Shown here: piece by piece, positions 14,715-23,426 of the stretch | Numbering within the stretch: position 1 is the stretch's first letter | Layout of the letters: every line of letters begins with the position of its first letter | NCBI RefSeq assembly: GCF_004522235.1 | Contig: NZ_SDLT01000014.1 | Coordinates: 62,001-126,000, forward strand | DNA length: 64,000 bases | From: Amycolatopsis nivea | GTDB lineage: Bacteria > Actinomycetota > Actinomycetes > Mycobacteriales > Pseudonocardiaceae | Direction: 5' to 3' | Notes under the pieces: model-generated | Databases searched by the model: none | Told to the model about the DNA's origin: nothing | What the model saw: the letters and a program-made list of their open reading frames with translations, nothing else | Program-made: the position numbers and the translations under genes

Positions 14715-15971
14715 TCAGCTCCGGGCCTTCGCCAAACCGGCCGGAGTCGCGCCGAGCCACCAACGCGGGTCCGCCGTTCCCTCGGTCGTGCGGCCGTCGC
14801 GGTGGACGAAGAACCGCTCGTCCCGCCCGGGCGTGTCGAACTCCCCGTCGAGACCGCGCGTCAGCCACTCCGCGCCGAAGGCGAAGACCTCCGCTGCCGT
14901 GCCGCCCAGCGGGTGGAATTCGTCCTCGTAAACCCGCATTTCCTTGGGCGCACGGATCTTTTCGTAGGTCTCGAGCGCGCTTTCCACCGGCGTCAGCTCG
15001 TCGAATTCGCCGATGCCGAGCAGCACCGGGCAACGAATACTGGTCACGAGGTCGCCGAGCGGCATCTTCTCCTTCAGGTCGCGGTCGAACGCCGCTTCGT
15101 CGGTGTAGCCCGCCATATACAGGTAGTTGTTCTTGAAACTCGGCTGCGCCCGCTCGAAAATCGTCTCGAAATCGCCGGACACCGCCTCGAACGCGGCGAC
15201 CGCGCGCAGGCGGGTGCCGGACATCGCCGCGGCGCGCAGGGCCCAGTACCCGCTCATGCTGATGCCGAACATGCCGATCCGGTTTTCGTCCACTTCGGAC
15301 AGACCGGCGAGGTACGCGGCATAGGTTTCGAGGGCGCGCTCGTAGTTGTCCAGGGTCACGGTCAGCCCGCGCGCCCGCGTCTCCCCCTGCCCCGGTCCTT
15401 CGATGGACAACGCCACGACTCCGCGCGAGGTGTAGTAGCGCTCGGCCGCGAAGATGTAGTCCTCCTTGATCATGTCCATGCCGGGGCCGAGAATCACCGC
15501 CGGGGCACCGGAAACCGGCTGTGCCGGCAGGTGCAGGAGAGCGAAGATCTTGCCGCCCTCGAAGTCCAGTTCGACCCGGCGGACCGTGTTGCCCCGAAGC
15601 TCTCCCAGCCGCGCCACGCACGAATCGCAGCGTTCGCGGAACTTCGCCTTGCGTCCGTCGGCGGAGTCGAAGATCGAGTACTGCGCACGGCCGTACATCA
15701 CCGCCGCCCGCAGGTACAGGTCCGACGCCGTCCGGCGGTAGCCCAGCCGCTCGTGGTGCGCGGCCCGCTCCTCCGCCTGTCCCGCGACGACGGCCCACGC
15801 CTTCGGCAGCATCGCTCCGGCGCGGACCATCGCGAACACCTTGTCGAAGTCGGCGTGATCGTGCCCGAGCTGTTCGAGCGTGCCCTTGCCTTCCGGGTGC
15901 AGCGCGTCGAAGCCGCCCTGCGCCAGCGCGATGTCCAGGGCCCAGCTCTGCCCGGCCGAACGTGTCGTCAT
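14715..15971 (-). CDS. Alpha/beta hydrolase (DLH/FrsA-like)
   Basis: 418 residues. An all-helical N-terminal region of about 130 residues precedes the hydrolase core. The core shows LGPGMDMIKED, the nucleophile elbow GISMSG (about residue 243), IGEFDELTP (acid) and the catalytic-type His in YEDEFHPLGG. This layout fits the esterase/C-C hydrolase group around 2,6-dihydroxypseudooxynicotine hydrolase and FrsA-like enzymes. The substrate is unknown. A GAGGAGG site precedes ATG 15971. The divergent MarR gene and a CTAAGTACTTAG palindrome 18 bp upstream suggest control by that regulator. Confidence 0.88.
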   Translation of the reverse strand: MTTRSAGQSWALDIALAQGGFDALHPEGKGTLEQLGHDHADFDKVFAMVRAGAMLPKAWAVVAGQAEERAAHHERLGYRRTASDLYLRAAVMYGRAQYSIFDSADGRKAKFRERCDSCVARLGELRGNTVRRVELDFEGGKIFALLHLPAQPVSGAPAVILGPGMDMIKEDYIFAAERYYTSRGVVALSIEGPGQGETRARGLTVTLDNYERALETYAAYLAGLSEVDENRIGMFGISMSGYWALRAAAMSGTRLRAVAAFEAVSGDFETIFERAQPSFKNNYLYMAGYTDEAAFDRDLKEKMPLGDLVTSIRCPVLLGIGEFDELTPVESALETYEKIRAPKEMRVYEDEFHPLGGTAAEVFAFGAEWLTRGLDGEFDTPGRDERFFVHRDGRTTEGTADPRWWLGATPAGLAKARS

Positions 15972-15989
15972 GCCCGCCTCCTCAAATAA

Positions 15990-16001
15990 CTAAGTACTTA
16001 G
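15990..16001. promoter_or_regulatory. MarR operator between hydrolase and marR
   Basis: CTAAGTACTTAG, a perfect 12-bp palindrome (with weaker flanks AA..CT) between the divergent hydrolase and MarR genes. Confidence 0.65.
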
Positions 16002-16067
16002 CTAATGTGCCACGGCTAGACTCCGCGCGGCAAGGAATGCGGCGGGCACCACAGGAGAGAAGACCCG

Positions 16068-16505
16068 ATGGGCGACGAGGCGATCACCCGGCTGGCACGA
16101 GCCGCCTACCGGCTCAGCGCGGCCGATTCCCGGCTGCGCGGCCGCGCGACCCGCAGCGCCGAAGCCCTTTCGCTCGCGCACGCCCGCGCGCTCAAGAGCC
16201 TGGCCGAACACGGGCCGATGACGGTCAACCAGCTCGCCGGGCACGTCGAAACGACGGGGGCGGCGGTCACCCAGCTGGTCAACGGCCTGGCCAACGCCGG
16301 TTACGTCACGCGCGAACGGGCCGCCTCCGGGGACCGCCGCACGTCGATCGTCGCGTTGACCGACGCGGGCCGCCGCCGGCACGAGGAGCGCGAGCAGGTC
16401 CTCGCCGCCGGATTGCGCGAGCTGACCGAAGACCTCGACGAGCAGGCGATCGACGCCGCGGGCACGGTGCTCACCCGGCTGGCCGGGCTGTACGACCGGC
16501 TCTGA
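16068..16505 (+). CDS. MarR-family transcriptional regulator
   Basis: 145 residues. The winged helix contains LSLAHARALKSLAEHGPMTV, the recognition helix AAVTQLVNGLANAGYV and the wing ERAASGDRRTSIVALTDAGRRR (D-x-R present). An AGGAGAG site lies before ATG 16068. It is divergent from the alpha/beta hydrolase gene, with one palindrome in the 96-bp gap, so it most likely represses the hydrolase and itself. Confidence 0.92.
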   Translation: MGDEAITRLARAAYRLSAADSRLRGRATRSAEALSLAHARALKSLAEHGPMTVNQLAGHVETTGAAVTQLVNGLANAGYVTRERAASGDRRTSIVALTDAGRRRHEEREQVLAAGLRELTEDLDEQAIDAAGTVLTRLAGLYDRL

Positions 16506-16520
16506 CCGTCGCCGCAGCCT

Positions 16521-16547
16521 CTATCACGTGATTGAAACGGCTGATAG
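16521..16547. promoter_or_regulatory. Inverted repeat at the TetR promoter
   Basis: CTATCA and TGATAG arms separated by 15 bp, with an internal TCACGTGA palindrome. The right arm overlaps the putative -10 box TAGAGT (16545-16550), which is 7 nt from the ATG. Suits autorepression. Confidence 0.55.
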
Positions 16548-16557
16548 AGTCCGCGGC

Positions 16558-17211
16558 ATGGGCAGCGAAGCCGCGCGGAGCCCCGCTCGCGGGGAGGCGA
16601 CCGAGCAGCGCCTGATCGCCGCCGCGGAACGGCTTTTCGCCGAGCACGGCGTCGGCGCGGTGTCGCTGCGGACCGTGATGCAGGAGGCGCGGACGAACGT
16701 CGCGGCGATCCACTACCACTTCGGTTCCCAGGAAGGCCTGCTCGACGCGGTCCTGCGCAGCCGGCTCGACCAGGTGACCGGCGAGCGGAACGCGGTGCTG
16801 CGGGAATCCCCCGGAAAAGACGCCACCGCACGGGAATTGGCGCGCGCGTTCGTGCAGCCGGTGGTCGCGGTGCTCGAATCGGGCGGCGAATGCTGGATCC
16901 GGCTGGTCGGCCGGCTGCTGGCGACCGGCGGCGACGGGCTGGACGCGGTCGCCGAGTCGTTCTTCGAGCGCAACGCCGCGTTCGTCGCACAGCTGGACCG
17001 GCTGTGCCCCGGAGTCCCCCGCCGGACGCTCGATTTCCGGCTGTCCCAGGCGATGACCGTGACGCTGAACGTCCTCGGCGACGTCGGCCGCACCCGCCGC
17101 CTGCACGGGCCGGACGCGGCGGACTGGACCACCGGCCAGATCGTCGACGACCTCGTCGACGTCGTCACCTCGATACTCGCCGGCCCGCCCGGGGCCCGCC
17201 GCAGGAAGTGA
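16558..17211 (+). CDS. TetR-family transcriptional regulator
   Basis: 217 residues. The N-terminal helix-turn-helix is TEQRLIAAAERLFAEHGVGA followed by VSLRTVMQEARTNVAAIHYH.FGS. The ligand-binding region contains the TetR_C-type helix FVQPVVAVLESGGECWIRLVGRLL. ATG 16558 is chosen over GTG 16528 because a TAGAGT -10 box ends 7 nt upstream and the inverted repeat would otherwise be inside the gene. It is followed after 7 bp by the PPOX enzyme gene, which it may control together with the deazaflavin enzyme. Confidence 0.9.
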   Translation: MGSEAARSPARGEATEQRLIAAAERLFAEHGVGAVSLRTVMQEARTNVAAIHYHFGSQEGLLDAVLRSRLDQVTGERNAVLRESPGKDATARELARAFVQPVVAVLESGGECWIRLVGRLLATGGDGLDAVAESFFERNAAFVAQLDRLCPGVPRRTLDFRLSQAMTVTLNVLGDVGRTRRLHGPDAADWTTGQIVDDLVDVVTSILAGPPGARRRK

Positions 17212-17218
17212 GGAACCG

Positions 17219-17710
17219 ATGGGAACCAACCAGCGAGCGCAGATCGAGATGAGCCCCGAGGAGGTGTCGGCCTACCTCGCCTCCCAGCGGACCGCGACGC
17301 TGGTGTCGCTCGGCCCCGACGGGCATCCGCACGCGGTCGCGATGTGGTACGCGGTCATCGACGGCGTGCTGTGGTTCGAGACGAAAGCCAAGGCGCAGAA
17401 GGCAGTAAACCTCCGCCGCGACCCGCGCGTCACCGTGCTGATCGAGGACGGCCTGACCTACGACGTCCTGCGCGGCGTCTCGCTCGAAGGGCGCGCCGAG
17501 GTCGTCGACGATCCGGACGCGCTTTGGGCGGTCGGGGTCAACGTGTGGGAGCGGTACCACGGCGAGTACACCGACGAGGTGAAGCCGATGGTGGAATTCA
17601 TGCTCCGCAAACGGGTCGCGATCCGCGTCGACGTGGAGCGGGTCCGGTCCTGGGACCACCGCAAGCTCGGGCTCGACCCGATGCCGCTCGCCGGATCGAC
17701 CGCCCGCTGA
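17219..17710 (+). CDS. PPOX-class putative F420-dependent enzyme
   Basis: 163 residues of split-barrel FMN/F420-binding fold: LASQRTATLVSLGPDGHPHA (about residues 21-40), MWYAVIDGVLWFETKAKAQK and VNLRRDPRVTVLIEDG follow the pyridoxamine-phosphate-oxidase-like family. The actinobacterial group with KA.QKAVNLRRDPRV is generally F420-dependent and reduces electron-poor compounds. AGGAA precedes the ATG. It lies between the TetR gene and the DDN-like gene, all on one strand with gaps of 7 and 25 bp. Confidence 0.87.
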   Translation: MGTNQRAQIEMSPEEVSAYLASQRTATLVSLGPDGHPHAVAMWYAVIDGVLWFETKAKAQKAVNLRRDPRVTVLIEDGLTYDVLRGVSLEGRAEVVDDPDALWAVGVNVWERYHGEYTDEVKPMVEFMLRKRVAIRVDVERVRSWDHRKLGLDPMPLAGSTAR

Positions 17711-17735
17711 CGCGTTCGCCCGCCAGGAGGTCACG

Positions 17736-18236
17736 ATGGGCCGCTTTTCCCTTCCCGCACAGGCGCCGAAAGGCCTGGACTCGCCGGTGACAGCGGCGCT
17801 CATGAAGTACATGTCCCGGATCCAGGTCAAAGTCTTCACCCTGACCAACGGCCGGATCGGCCACAACTGGCGCGTCGGCGCGGGTTTTCGCAAGCCCGTG
17901 CCGACGCTGCTGCTGGACCACCGAGGCCGCAAGTCCGGGCGGCTGTTCACCACGCCGCTGCTGTACCTGCGTTCCGGCGACGACCTGGTCGTCGTCGCCT
18001 CCCAGGGCGGGCTGCCGAAACATCCGCAGTGGTACTTCAATCTGCGCGCGGAACCGGAAACCCGCGTGCATCTCAAGGGTCGCCGCGACGTCCCGGTCGC
18101 GGCGAGAGTCGCGTCGCCGGACGAACGACGCGAACTCTGGCCGCGGCTGGTCGAGCTGTACGCGGATTTCGCGAAGTACCAGGACTGGACGGAACGCGAG
18201 ATTCCGGTCGTGGTGCTTGCCCCGCGTCAGGCCTGA
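17736..18236 (+). CDS. Deazaflavin (F420)-dependent nitroreductase, DDN-like
   Basis: 166 residues, with AGGAGG before ATG 17736. The core PTLLLDHRGRKSGRLFTTPLLYL, then VVVASQGGLPKHPQWYFNLRAEP, is the hallmark of the DDN/Rv3547 family, in which the K-x-G-x.R segment and the HP.W.NL loop bind F420. It probably acts as a quinone or nitro reductase at the membrane face. Its stop overlaps the acyl-CoA dehydrogenase stop by 10 bp on the other strand. It forms a small redox operon with the preceding TetR and PPOX genes. Confidence 0.9.
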   Translation: MGRFSLPAQAPKGLDSPVTAALMKYMSRIQVKVFTLTNGRIGHNWRVGAGFRKPVPTLLLDHRGRKSGRLFTTPLLYLRSGDDLVVVASQGGLPKHPQWYFNLRAEPETRVHLKGRRDVPVAARVASPDERRELWPRLVELYADFAKYQDWTEREIPVVVLAPRQA

Positions 18237-19417
18237 TATTCGCGGAGGAGGCCGCGGCTGATGATGGTTTTCTGGATTTCGCTGGTGCCCTCGCCGATCA
18301 GCAGGAACGGGGCCTCGCGCATCAGGCGCTCGATCTCGTATTCCTTCGAGTAGCCGTACCCGCCGTGGATCCGGAACGCTTCCTGGGTGACCTCGGCGCA
18401 GTACTCGCTGGCGATCAGTTTCGCCATCCCGGCCTCGACGTCGTTGCGGGCGCCGGAATCCTTCAACCGGGCCGCGTTCACCATCATCAGGTGCGCGGCC
18501 TCGACCTTCGTCGCCATCTCGGCGAGCTTGAACGCGATCGCCTGGTGCTGCGCGATCGGCTTGCCGAACGTCGACCGCTGCTGCGCGTACGCGATCGCCA
18601 GCTCGAACGACCGGATCGCGATCCCGCAGGCCCGCGCGGCCACGTTCACCCGGCCGACCTCGACGCCGTCCATCATGTACGAGAAGCCCTTGCCCGGAGC
18701 CTCCCCCAACACCTTGTCCGCGCCGATCGTGAAGCCGTCGAACACCGCTTCGGTGGTGTCGACGCCCTTGTAGCCCATCTTGTCGATCTTGCCCGGGATC
18801 GTCAGCCCGGGAAGCACCTCGCCGAACCCGGAGGGCTTCTCGACCAGGAACGTCGTCAGGTTCTGATGCGCCTTCTCCGCGCCCTCGTCCGTCTTCACCA
18901 ACAAGGCGATCAGGTTGGAGGAGCCGCCGTTGGTCAGCCACATCTTCGCGCCGTCGATCACGTAGTCGTCACCGTCGCGCTTAGCGCGGGTCTTGATCGC
19001 CGCCACGTCCGACCCGAGGTCCGGCTCCGACATCGAGAAGCTGCCGCGGACCTCGCCGGTCGCCATCCGGGGCAGGAAATGCTGCTTCTGCTCCGGCGTC
19101 CCGTGCTGCTTGATCATGTGCGCCACGATGAAGTGCGTGTTGATCACCCCGGACACGCTCATCCAGCCGCGCGCGATCTCCTCGACCACCAGCGCGTAGG
19201 TCAGCAGCGACTCGCCCAGGCCGCCGTACTCCTCCGGGATGGTGAGCCCGAACAGGCCCATCTCCTTCATGCCCTCGACGATCTCCGCCGGATACTCGTC
19301 CGCGTGCTCCAGCGCCTGCGCGTGCGGGATGATCTCCTTGTCCACGAACGAGCGCACCGTGGACAGAATCTCCTGCTGCACATCGGACAAACCCGCGGTC
19401 CGGGCCAAACGAGCCAT
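18227..19417 (-). CDS. Acyl-CoA dehydrogenase
   Basis: 396 residues with the full ACAD architecture: N-terminal helical domain (VDKEIIPHAQALEHADEYP), beta-domain FAD/substrate segment SFSMSEPDLGSDVAAIKTRA (about residues 128-147), LTNGGSSN, and the C-terminal helices QRSTFGKPIAQHQAIAFKLA and HGGYGYSKEYEIERLMRE. The GEGTSEI loop carries the glutamate used as catalytic base in medium/short-chain enzymes. It oxidises an acyl-CoA to the enoyl-CoA. Last gene of the leftward catabolic run, 6 bp after the LLM stop. Confidence 0.94.
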   Translation of the reverse strand: MARLARTAGLSDVQQEILSTVRSFVDKEIIPHAQALEHADEYPAEIVEGMKEMGLFGLTIPEEYGGLGESLLTYALVVEEIARGWMSVSGVINTHFIVAHMIKQHGTPEQKQHFLPRMATGEVRGSFSMSEPDLGSDVAAIKTRAKRDGDDYVIDGAKMWLTNGGSSNLIALLVKTDEGAEKAHQNLTTFLVEKPSGFGEVLPGLTIPGKIDKMGYKGVDTTEAVFDGFTIGADKVLGEAPGKGFSYMMDGVEVGRVNVAARACGIAIRSFELAIAYAQQRSTFGKPIAQHQAIAFKLAEMATKVEAAHLMMVNAARLKDSGARNDVEAGMAKLIASEYCAEVTQEAFRIHGGYGYSKEYEIERLMREAPFLLIGEGTSEIQKTIISRGLLREYQA

Positions 19418-19423
19418 CAGGGG

Positions 19424-20296
19424 TCAGCTCCTCATCGCGGCGATGACGCGAGCGAAATCGCGCATCGCCGGTTCGGGCACCGTGACGTAGCTGAAGCCGA
19501 ACGTCTTCCGGTGCTGGTGAAGGGTTTCCGCGATCTCCGCCGGAGGTCCGGAAAGGACAGTGGGCACCTGCGCCAAATCGATCGGTTGCGCCTCGAACCG
19601 GGGCAGCCGGTCGACTGCGGACTGGCGGTCGCCGTCGAGGGTGACGGCGTGGATGAGCAGGTTGAGTTCGAGGTCGTCGAAGCGGTGCGGGGCCGTTTGC
19701 CGCACGTGGTCCACGCGAGCGGCGAGCGCGTCCGCGCCGAGGAACCGGAGCATGCCGGGGCGTTGCCCGGGTGCGGCCCCGCTGAACGCGACGATGTCGG
19801 CATGTTCAGCGGCGATCCGCAGGACCCGGTCGCCGTTGCCCGCTACGCACAACGGCGGCCGCCGGACCGGGCTCGGGCGGTGGTCCGGGTCGGCGAGAAG
19901 CCGCCCCACCTCCAGCACGGTGCGCTCGAGGTGGTCGACCCGTTCGGACGCGCTGCGCCACGGAATCCCGGCACGGTCGAATTCCGCTTTGACGTAGCCG
20001 GTTCCGAGCGCGACCTCGAGGCGTCCGTCGAGCAGCGCGTCCGTTCCGGCGAGGTCGCGGGCCAGCAGCACCGCGTTGTAGAACCCGGAGTTGAGCACGA
20101 ACACCGCGAGCTGCGGCCGGGTGGTGGCTTCGGCCGCCGAAACAAGCGCGGGCAACGGCGCTGGCATGCCCAGGTGGTCGGCGACCGCGATGACGTCGTA
20201 GCCGAGGTCTTCGGCTTCACGGCACCGCGCCTGCCATTCCGCGCGCGAGGACGGCGTGAGCAGGTTGACTCCGAACCGGAACTCCCGTGCGGTCAT
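19424..20296 (-). CDS. LLM-class F420-dependent oxidoreductase
   Basis: 290 residues. It opens EFRFGVNLLTPSSRAEW and keeps LLM-barrel signatures DLGYDVIAVADHLGMPAPLP, LEVALGTGYVKAEFDRAGIP and RVDHLERTVLEV. This fits the mycobacterial-type TIGR03621-like F420 group. Such enzymes transfer hydride between F420 and alcohols, ketones or enones. ATG 20296 overlaps the stop of the preceding beta-propeller gene (ATGA). Substrate unknown; context places it in acyl or aryl catabolism. Confidence 0.88.
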   Translation of the reverse strand: MTAREFRFGVNLLTPSSRAEWQARCREAEDLGYDVIAVADHLGMPAPLPALVSAAEATTRPQLAVFVLNSGFYNAVLLARDLAGTDALLDGRLEVALGTGYVKAEFDRAGIPWRSASERVDHLERTVLEVGRLLADPDHRPSPVRRPPLCVAGNGDRVLRIAAEHADIVAFSGAAPGQRPGMLRFLGADALAARVDHVRQTAPHRFDDLELNLLIHAVTLDGDRQSAVDRLPRFEAQPIDLAQVPTVLSGPPAEIAETLHQHRKTFGFSYVTVPEPAMRDFARVIAAMRS

Positions 20297-21897
20297 CCGC
20301 GGGTCTTCCGGATCGCGTCGACGGCGTTGTGCCGGTCCGCAGCGACGTAGACAGTCCCGTCGGAGCCGAGCGCGAGACCGCCGGAGCGGGCGTACGGGAC
20401 GTCCAGGTAGCCGACGTCGAGTCCGGTCGCCAGCACCTCGGTTTTTCCTTGCCGGTTCACCGAAAGCACGCGGTGACCGGTGGCGTCGAGGACGACAGCC
20501 GTTCCGTCCGGCCGGACCGTGACGGCCCGCAGTCCGCCGAGTCCGGCAGCTCGTTCGACGACCTTTCCGGAGGCGGGTTCGACCTCGAGGAGACGGCCGC
20601 GAGCATCCGCGACCAGAACTGTCGCGCGCTTCGTGACGGCAAGACCCGTTGGTGCGCCGAGGTTTTCGACCAGCGGACGGATTTCCTCGCCGACGACGCG
20701 CAGCAGCCTGCCCTTCGCGGGTTCGGAAATCACCAGGCTGCCGTCGGACAGTTCGACGGCATCCGCGGGATTGTCGAGACCGTGCACTTCTCGGACAACC
20801 TTCCCCGTGCGGCGGTCCACCACCTGGACGGACCCGATCAGCTCCGAGGTGAGCACGAAATGCCCCGCGGTGACGCTGATCCCGGACGGAAACTCCAGCG
20901 AGGACGACAGCCGACGCTGGATTTCGCCGACCGCACCGGTGCGCGGGTCCACGGTGCGCAGCGCGGTCGCGTCCGCGATATAGAGCATCCGCCCGTCGGA
21001 TGCGAGATCCGCGGGGAACGCCAGTCGGCTGGACGTAATGACCGTGACAGCGCCGGTGTTCAGGTCCACTCGGGAGACGGAACTGTCGGCCATGTTGCTG
21101 ACATAAGCGTCCCCACGGGAGTCGATGATCATGTTGTCGTCCGCGGCGGGCAGCATCGCCACGGTGTATTTGGTGCCGTCCGGGTCGATCCGGGCCAGCT
21201 GACCGGTCGCGCCGTCGAGCGCGTAGAGGCGGTTCCGCGGATCGAAGCGGACGGACACCGGCTGCCGGAATCCTTGGGCCAGCACCGAAATCGCTCCGGT
21301 TCGCGGATCGACCCGGGCTACTTCCCCGTACTTCGACCGCGGCGCGTAGATCATGCCGTCCGGGCCGAAGGCGAACGCGTTCAGCCCGCCCGGATCGCGC
21401 ACGACGAGGCGGGGCGCGGCCTGACCGGCCAGGTCGATCTCCCAGAGCGCGTCGGCGAAGGTCAGCTGCCCGACGTACAGGTGCTTGCCGGACCGGTCGA
21501 ACGCGATGGAGTTGACGCCGGGCAGGTCGCGGGCGACGGTGCGGATCCGGCCGTCCGGCGCGCGGCCTTTCACCACGCCGCCGACCGGGTCGGTCCACAG
21601 GATTTCGCCGGAGGGGGCCACCGCGAGGTCGTCGGAACGGCCGTCGCGCGGGCCGACGAGGGTGTGGTTCCGTCCGGTGCGCGGGTCCACCGCGGAAATA
21701 GTTTCGCTGGCGAGGCTGGCGGTGAGCAGGTCGCCGTTCGGGGCGAGGGCGATGCCGTTCGGCGAGTGCAGCGTGGTGCCGCTGACCAGCCGCTGGACCC
21801 GGTAGCGGGTGGCGGCGGCAGCGTCCGGGACAGCAGTAAGGGGCAGGACAAGCGCGAGGGCGAGCGCGACAGTGCGCAGGCGGCGAACAGGGGGCAC
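20293..21897 (-). CDS. Secreted NHL/SMP-30-like beta-propeller protein
   Basis: 534 residues. GTG 21897 is chosen because GGAGGAGAAG lies 8 nt upstream and the product starts with a signal peptide (VRRLRTVALALALVLPLTAVPDAAAA). The rest is a run of about ten blade-like repeats of the type SPNGIALAPNGDLL, LNAFAFGPDGMIY, VSVRFDPRNRLYALD, which fold as NHL/SMP-30 propellers. Lactonase or simple binding roles are both possible. It lies after a strong hairpin that follows the aldehyde dehydrogenase gene, so it may be the first gene of an attenuated or independent three-gene segment. Confidence 0.82.
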   Translation of the reverse strand: MPPVRRLRTVALALALVLPLTAVPDAAAATRYRVQRLVSGTTLHSPNGIALAPNGDLLTASLASETISAVDPRTGRNHTLVGPRDGRSDDLAVAPSGEILWTDPVGGVVKGRAPDGRIRTVARDLPGVNSIAFDRSGKHLYVGQLTFADALWEIDLAGQAAPRLVVRDPGGLNAFAFGPDGMIYAPRSKYGEVARVDPRTGAISVLAQGFRQPVSVRFDPRNRLYALDGATGQLARIDPDGTKYTVAMLPAADDNMIIDSRGDAYVSNMADSSVSRVDLNTGAVTVITSSRLAFPADLASDGRMLYIADATALRTVDPRTGAVGEIQRRLSSSLEFPSGISVTAGHFVLTSELIGSVQVVDRRTGKVVREVHGLDNPADAVELSDGSLVISEPAKGRLLRVVGEEIRPLVENLGAPTGLAVTKRATVLVADARGRLLEVEPASGKVVERAAGLGGLRAVTVRPDGTAVVLDATGHRVLSVNRQGKTEVLATGLDVGYLDVPYARSGGLALGSDGTVYVAADRHNAVDAIRKTRG

Positions 21898-21920
21898 GGG
21901 TCTTCTCCTCCGCGGTCGGT

Positions 21921-21949
21921 CCCCGGGGCCGCACGGTGCGGCCCCGGGG
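21921..21949. terminator. Strong hairpin between aldehyde dehydrogenase and propeller genes
   Basis: A 14-bp perfect inverted repeat, CCCCGGGGCCGCAC and its complement, around one base. It lies 11 bp past the aldehyde dehydrogenase stop and 23 bp before the next start. Likely a terminator or attenuator; no U-run. Confidence 0.6.
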
Positions 21950-21959
21950 CGGCGCTGGG

Positions 21960-23426
21960 TCAGAGCTGGGCGGCGCTGGCGTAGACGGACTGGAATTCCA
22001 GGTAGCTGTCGAGCGCCTCGGGCCCGAGTTCGCGGCCGACGCCGCTGCCCTTCATCCCGCCGAACGGCGCGCCGAGGTCCTGGAGGTAGTAGTTGAGGCC
22101 GATGGTCCCGGTCCGCACGCGGCGGGCGAGGGCGAGGCCGCGGTCTTCGTCGGCGGTCCAGACCGAGCCGCCGAGCCCGTATTCGCTGTCGTTGGCGAGG
22201 CGGACCGCGTCGTCCTCGTCCTCGTAGGGGGTGATGGTGACGACCGGGCCGAAGATCTCCTCCTGCGCGATCCGTTCGCGGTTGTCCACGTCGGCGAACA
22301 CCGTCGGCTCCACGAACCAGCCGCGGGACAGCGCGGCGGGACGGCCGCCGCCCGCCACCAGCCGGGCGGCGGAGGCGCGGCCCAGTTCGAGGTAGCCGAG
22401 AACCCGGTCGAGCTGTGCCTTGCTGGCCATCGGACCGCACGTGACGGCCGGGTCGAGCGGATCGCCCAGCACCATTTCGCGCGCGTACTGCGCGACCGCG
22501 TCGACCACCTCGGCGTAGCGCGAGCGCGGGGCGAGAATCCGGGACTGGACGGTGCAGGTCTGGCCGTTGTTCTGGAAGCAGGCGTTGTCGAGACCGGCGA
22601 CGAAGGTGTCGAGGTCCGCGTCGTCCAGCACGATGGCCGCCGACTTCCCGCCCAGTTCCAGCGTGCACCGGCGGATCAGCCGCCCGCATTCCGCGCCGAT
22701 GGTCCGTCCCGCGGCGGTGGATCCGGTGAACGCGACCTTGTCCACCAGCGGGTGGGACACCAGCGACGCACCGGCTTCGCGACCGGCGACCACGATGTTG
22801 AGCACGCCCGGCGGCAGCCCGGCTTCCGCGGCGGCGTCGGCGAAAACGTACCCGTCGAGCGCGGTTTCCGGCGACGGCTTGAGCACCACGGTGCAGCCCG
22901 CGGCGAGCGCCGGCGCGATCTTCATCATCGCGAGCACCTGCGGGTAGTTCCACGGCGTGATCGCAGCGACCACGCCTACGGGCGCGCGCCGCACGACCGT
23001 CGATCCGGACGCGCTCGGCCGGATTTCCTCCAGCTGCGTCGCCTCGATCTGGTCGGCATACATGTTCAGCAGCCCGGCCGGCGCGTCCCCGTTGAAGGCG
23101 TTCGACAGCCCGATCGGCATGCCGTTCTCCCGGCTGACGAGCGTGGCGGTGTCGGCGGAGCGGGCCGCCAAAGCCGCGGCGAACCGGCGCATCGTCGCCG
23201 CGCGTTCCGCAGCGGTGGTCCGGCCCCACGGACCCTCGTCCAGCGCGCGGCGGGCGGCCCGGACGGCGGCGTCGATGTCAGCGGCGGAACCCAGTGCGGC
23301 GCGGCCGAGCGGTTTCTCGGTGGCGGCTTCCAGCGCGAGGTGGGTTTCGGTGCCCTTCGGCTCGGTCCAGGTGCCGTCGATGAAGAACCGGGTGCGGTCG
23401 AGGGCGATGCTCGAATCGATGGTCAA
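21960..23426 (-). CDS. Aldehyde dehydrogenase
   Basis: 488 residues. TTG 23426 follows AAGGAGG at ideal spacing and overlaps the CoA-transferase stop. All family marks are visible: PWNYPQVLAMMKIAPALAAG, KPSPETA, FTGSTAAGR, the catalytic-base ELGGKSA (about residue 255), the nucleophile in NNGQTC (about 288) and EEIFGPVV near 385. It oxidises an aldehyde to the acid with NAD(P)+. The position in the operon suggests a step turning an aldehyde intermediate into an acid for CoA activation or release. Confidence 0.94.
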   Translation of the reverse strand: MTIDSSIALDRTRFFIDGTWTEPKGTETHLALEAATEKPLGRAALGSAADIDAAVRAARRALDEGPWGRTTAAERAATMRRFAAALAARSADTATLVSRENGMPIGLSNAFNGDAPAGLLNMYADQIEATQLEEIRPSASGSTVVRRAPVGVVAAITPWNYPQVLAMMKIAPALAAGCTVVLKPSPETALDGYVFADAAAEAGLPPGVLNIVVAGREAGASLVSHPLVDKVAFTGSTAAGRTIGAECGRLIRRCTLELGGKSAAIVLDDADLDTFVAGLDNACFQNNGQTCTVQSRILAPRSRYAEVVDAVAQYAREMVLGDPLDPAVTCGPMASKAQLDRVLGYLELGRASAARLVAGGGRPAALSRGWFVEPTVFADVDNRERIAQEEIFGPVVTITPYEDEDDAVRLANDSEYGLGGSVWTADEDRGLALARRVRTGTIGLNYYLQDLGAPFGGMKGSGVGRELGPEALDSYLEFQSVYASAAQL

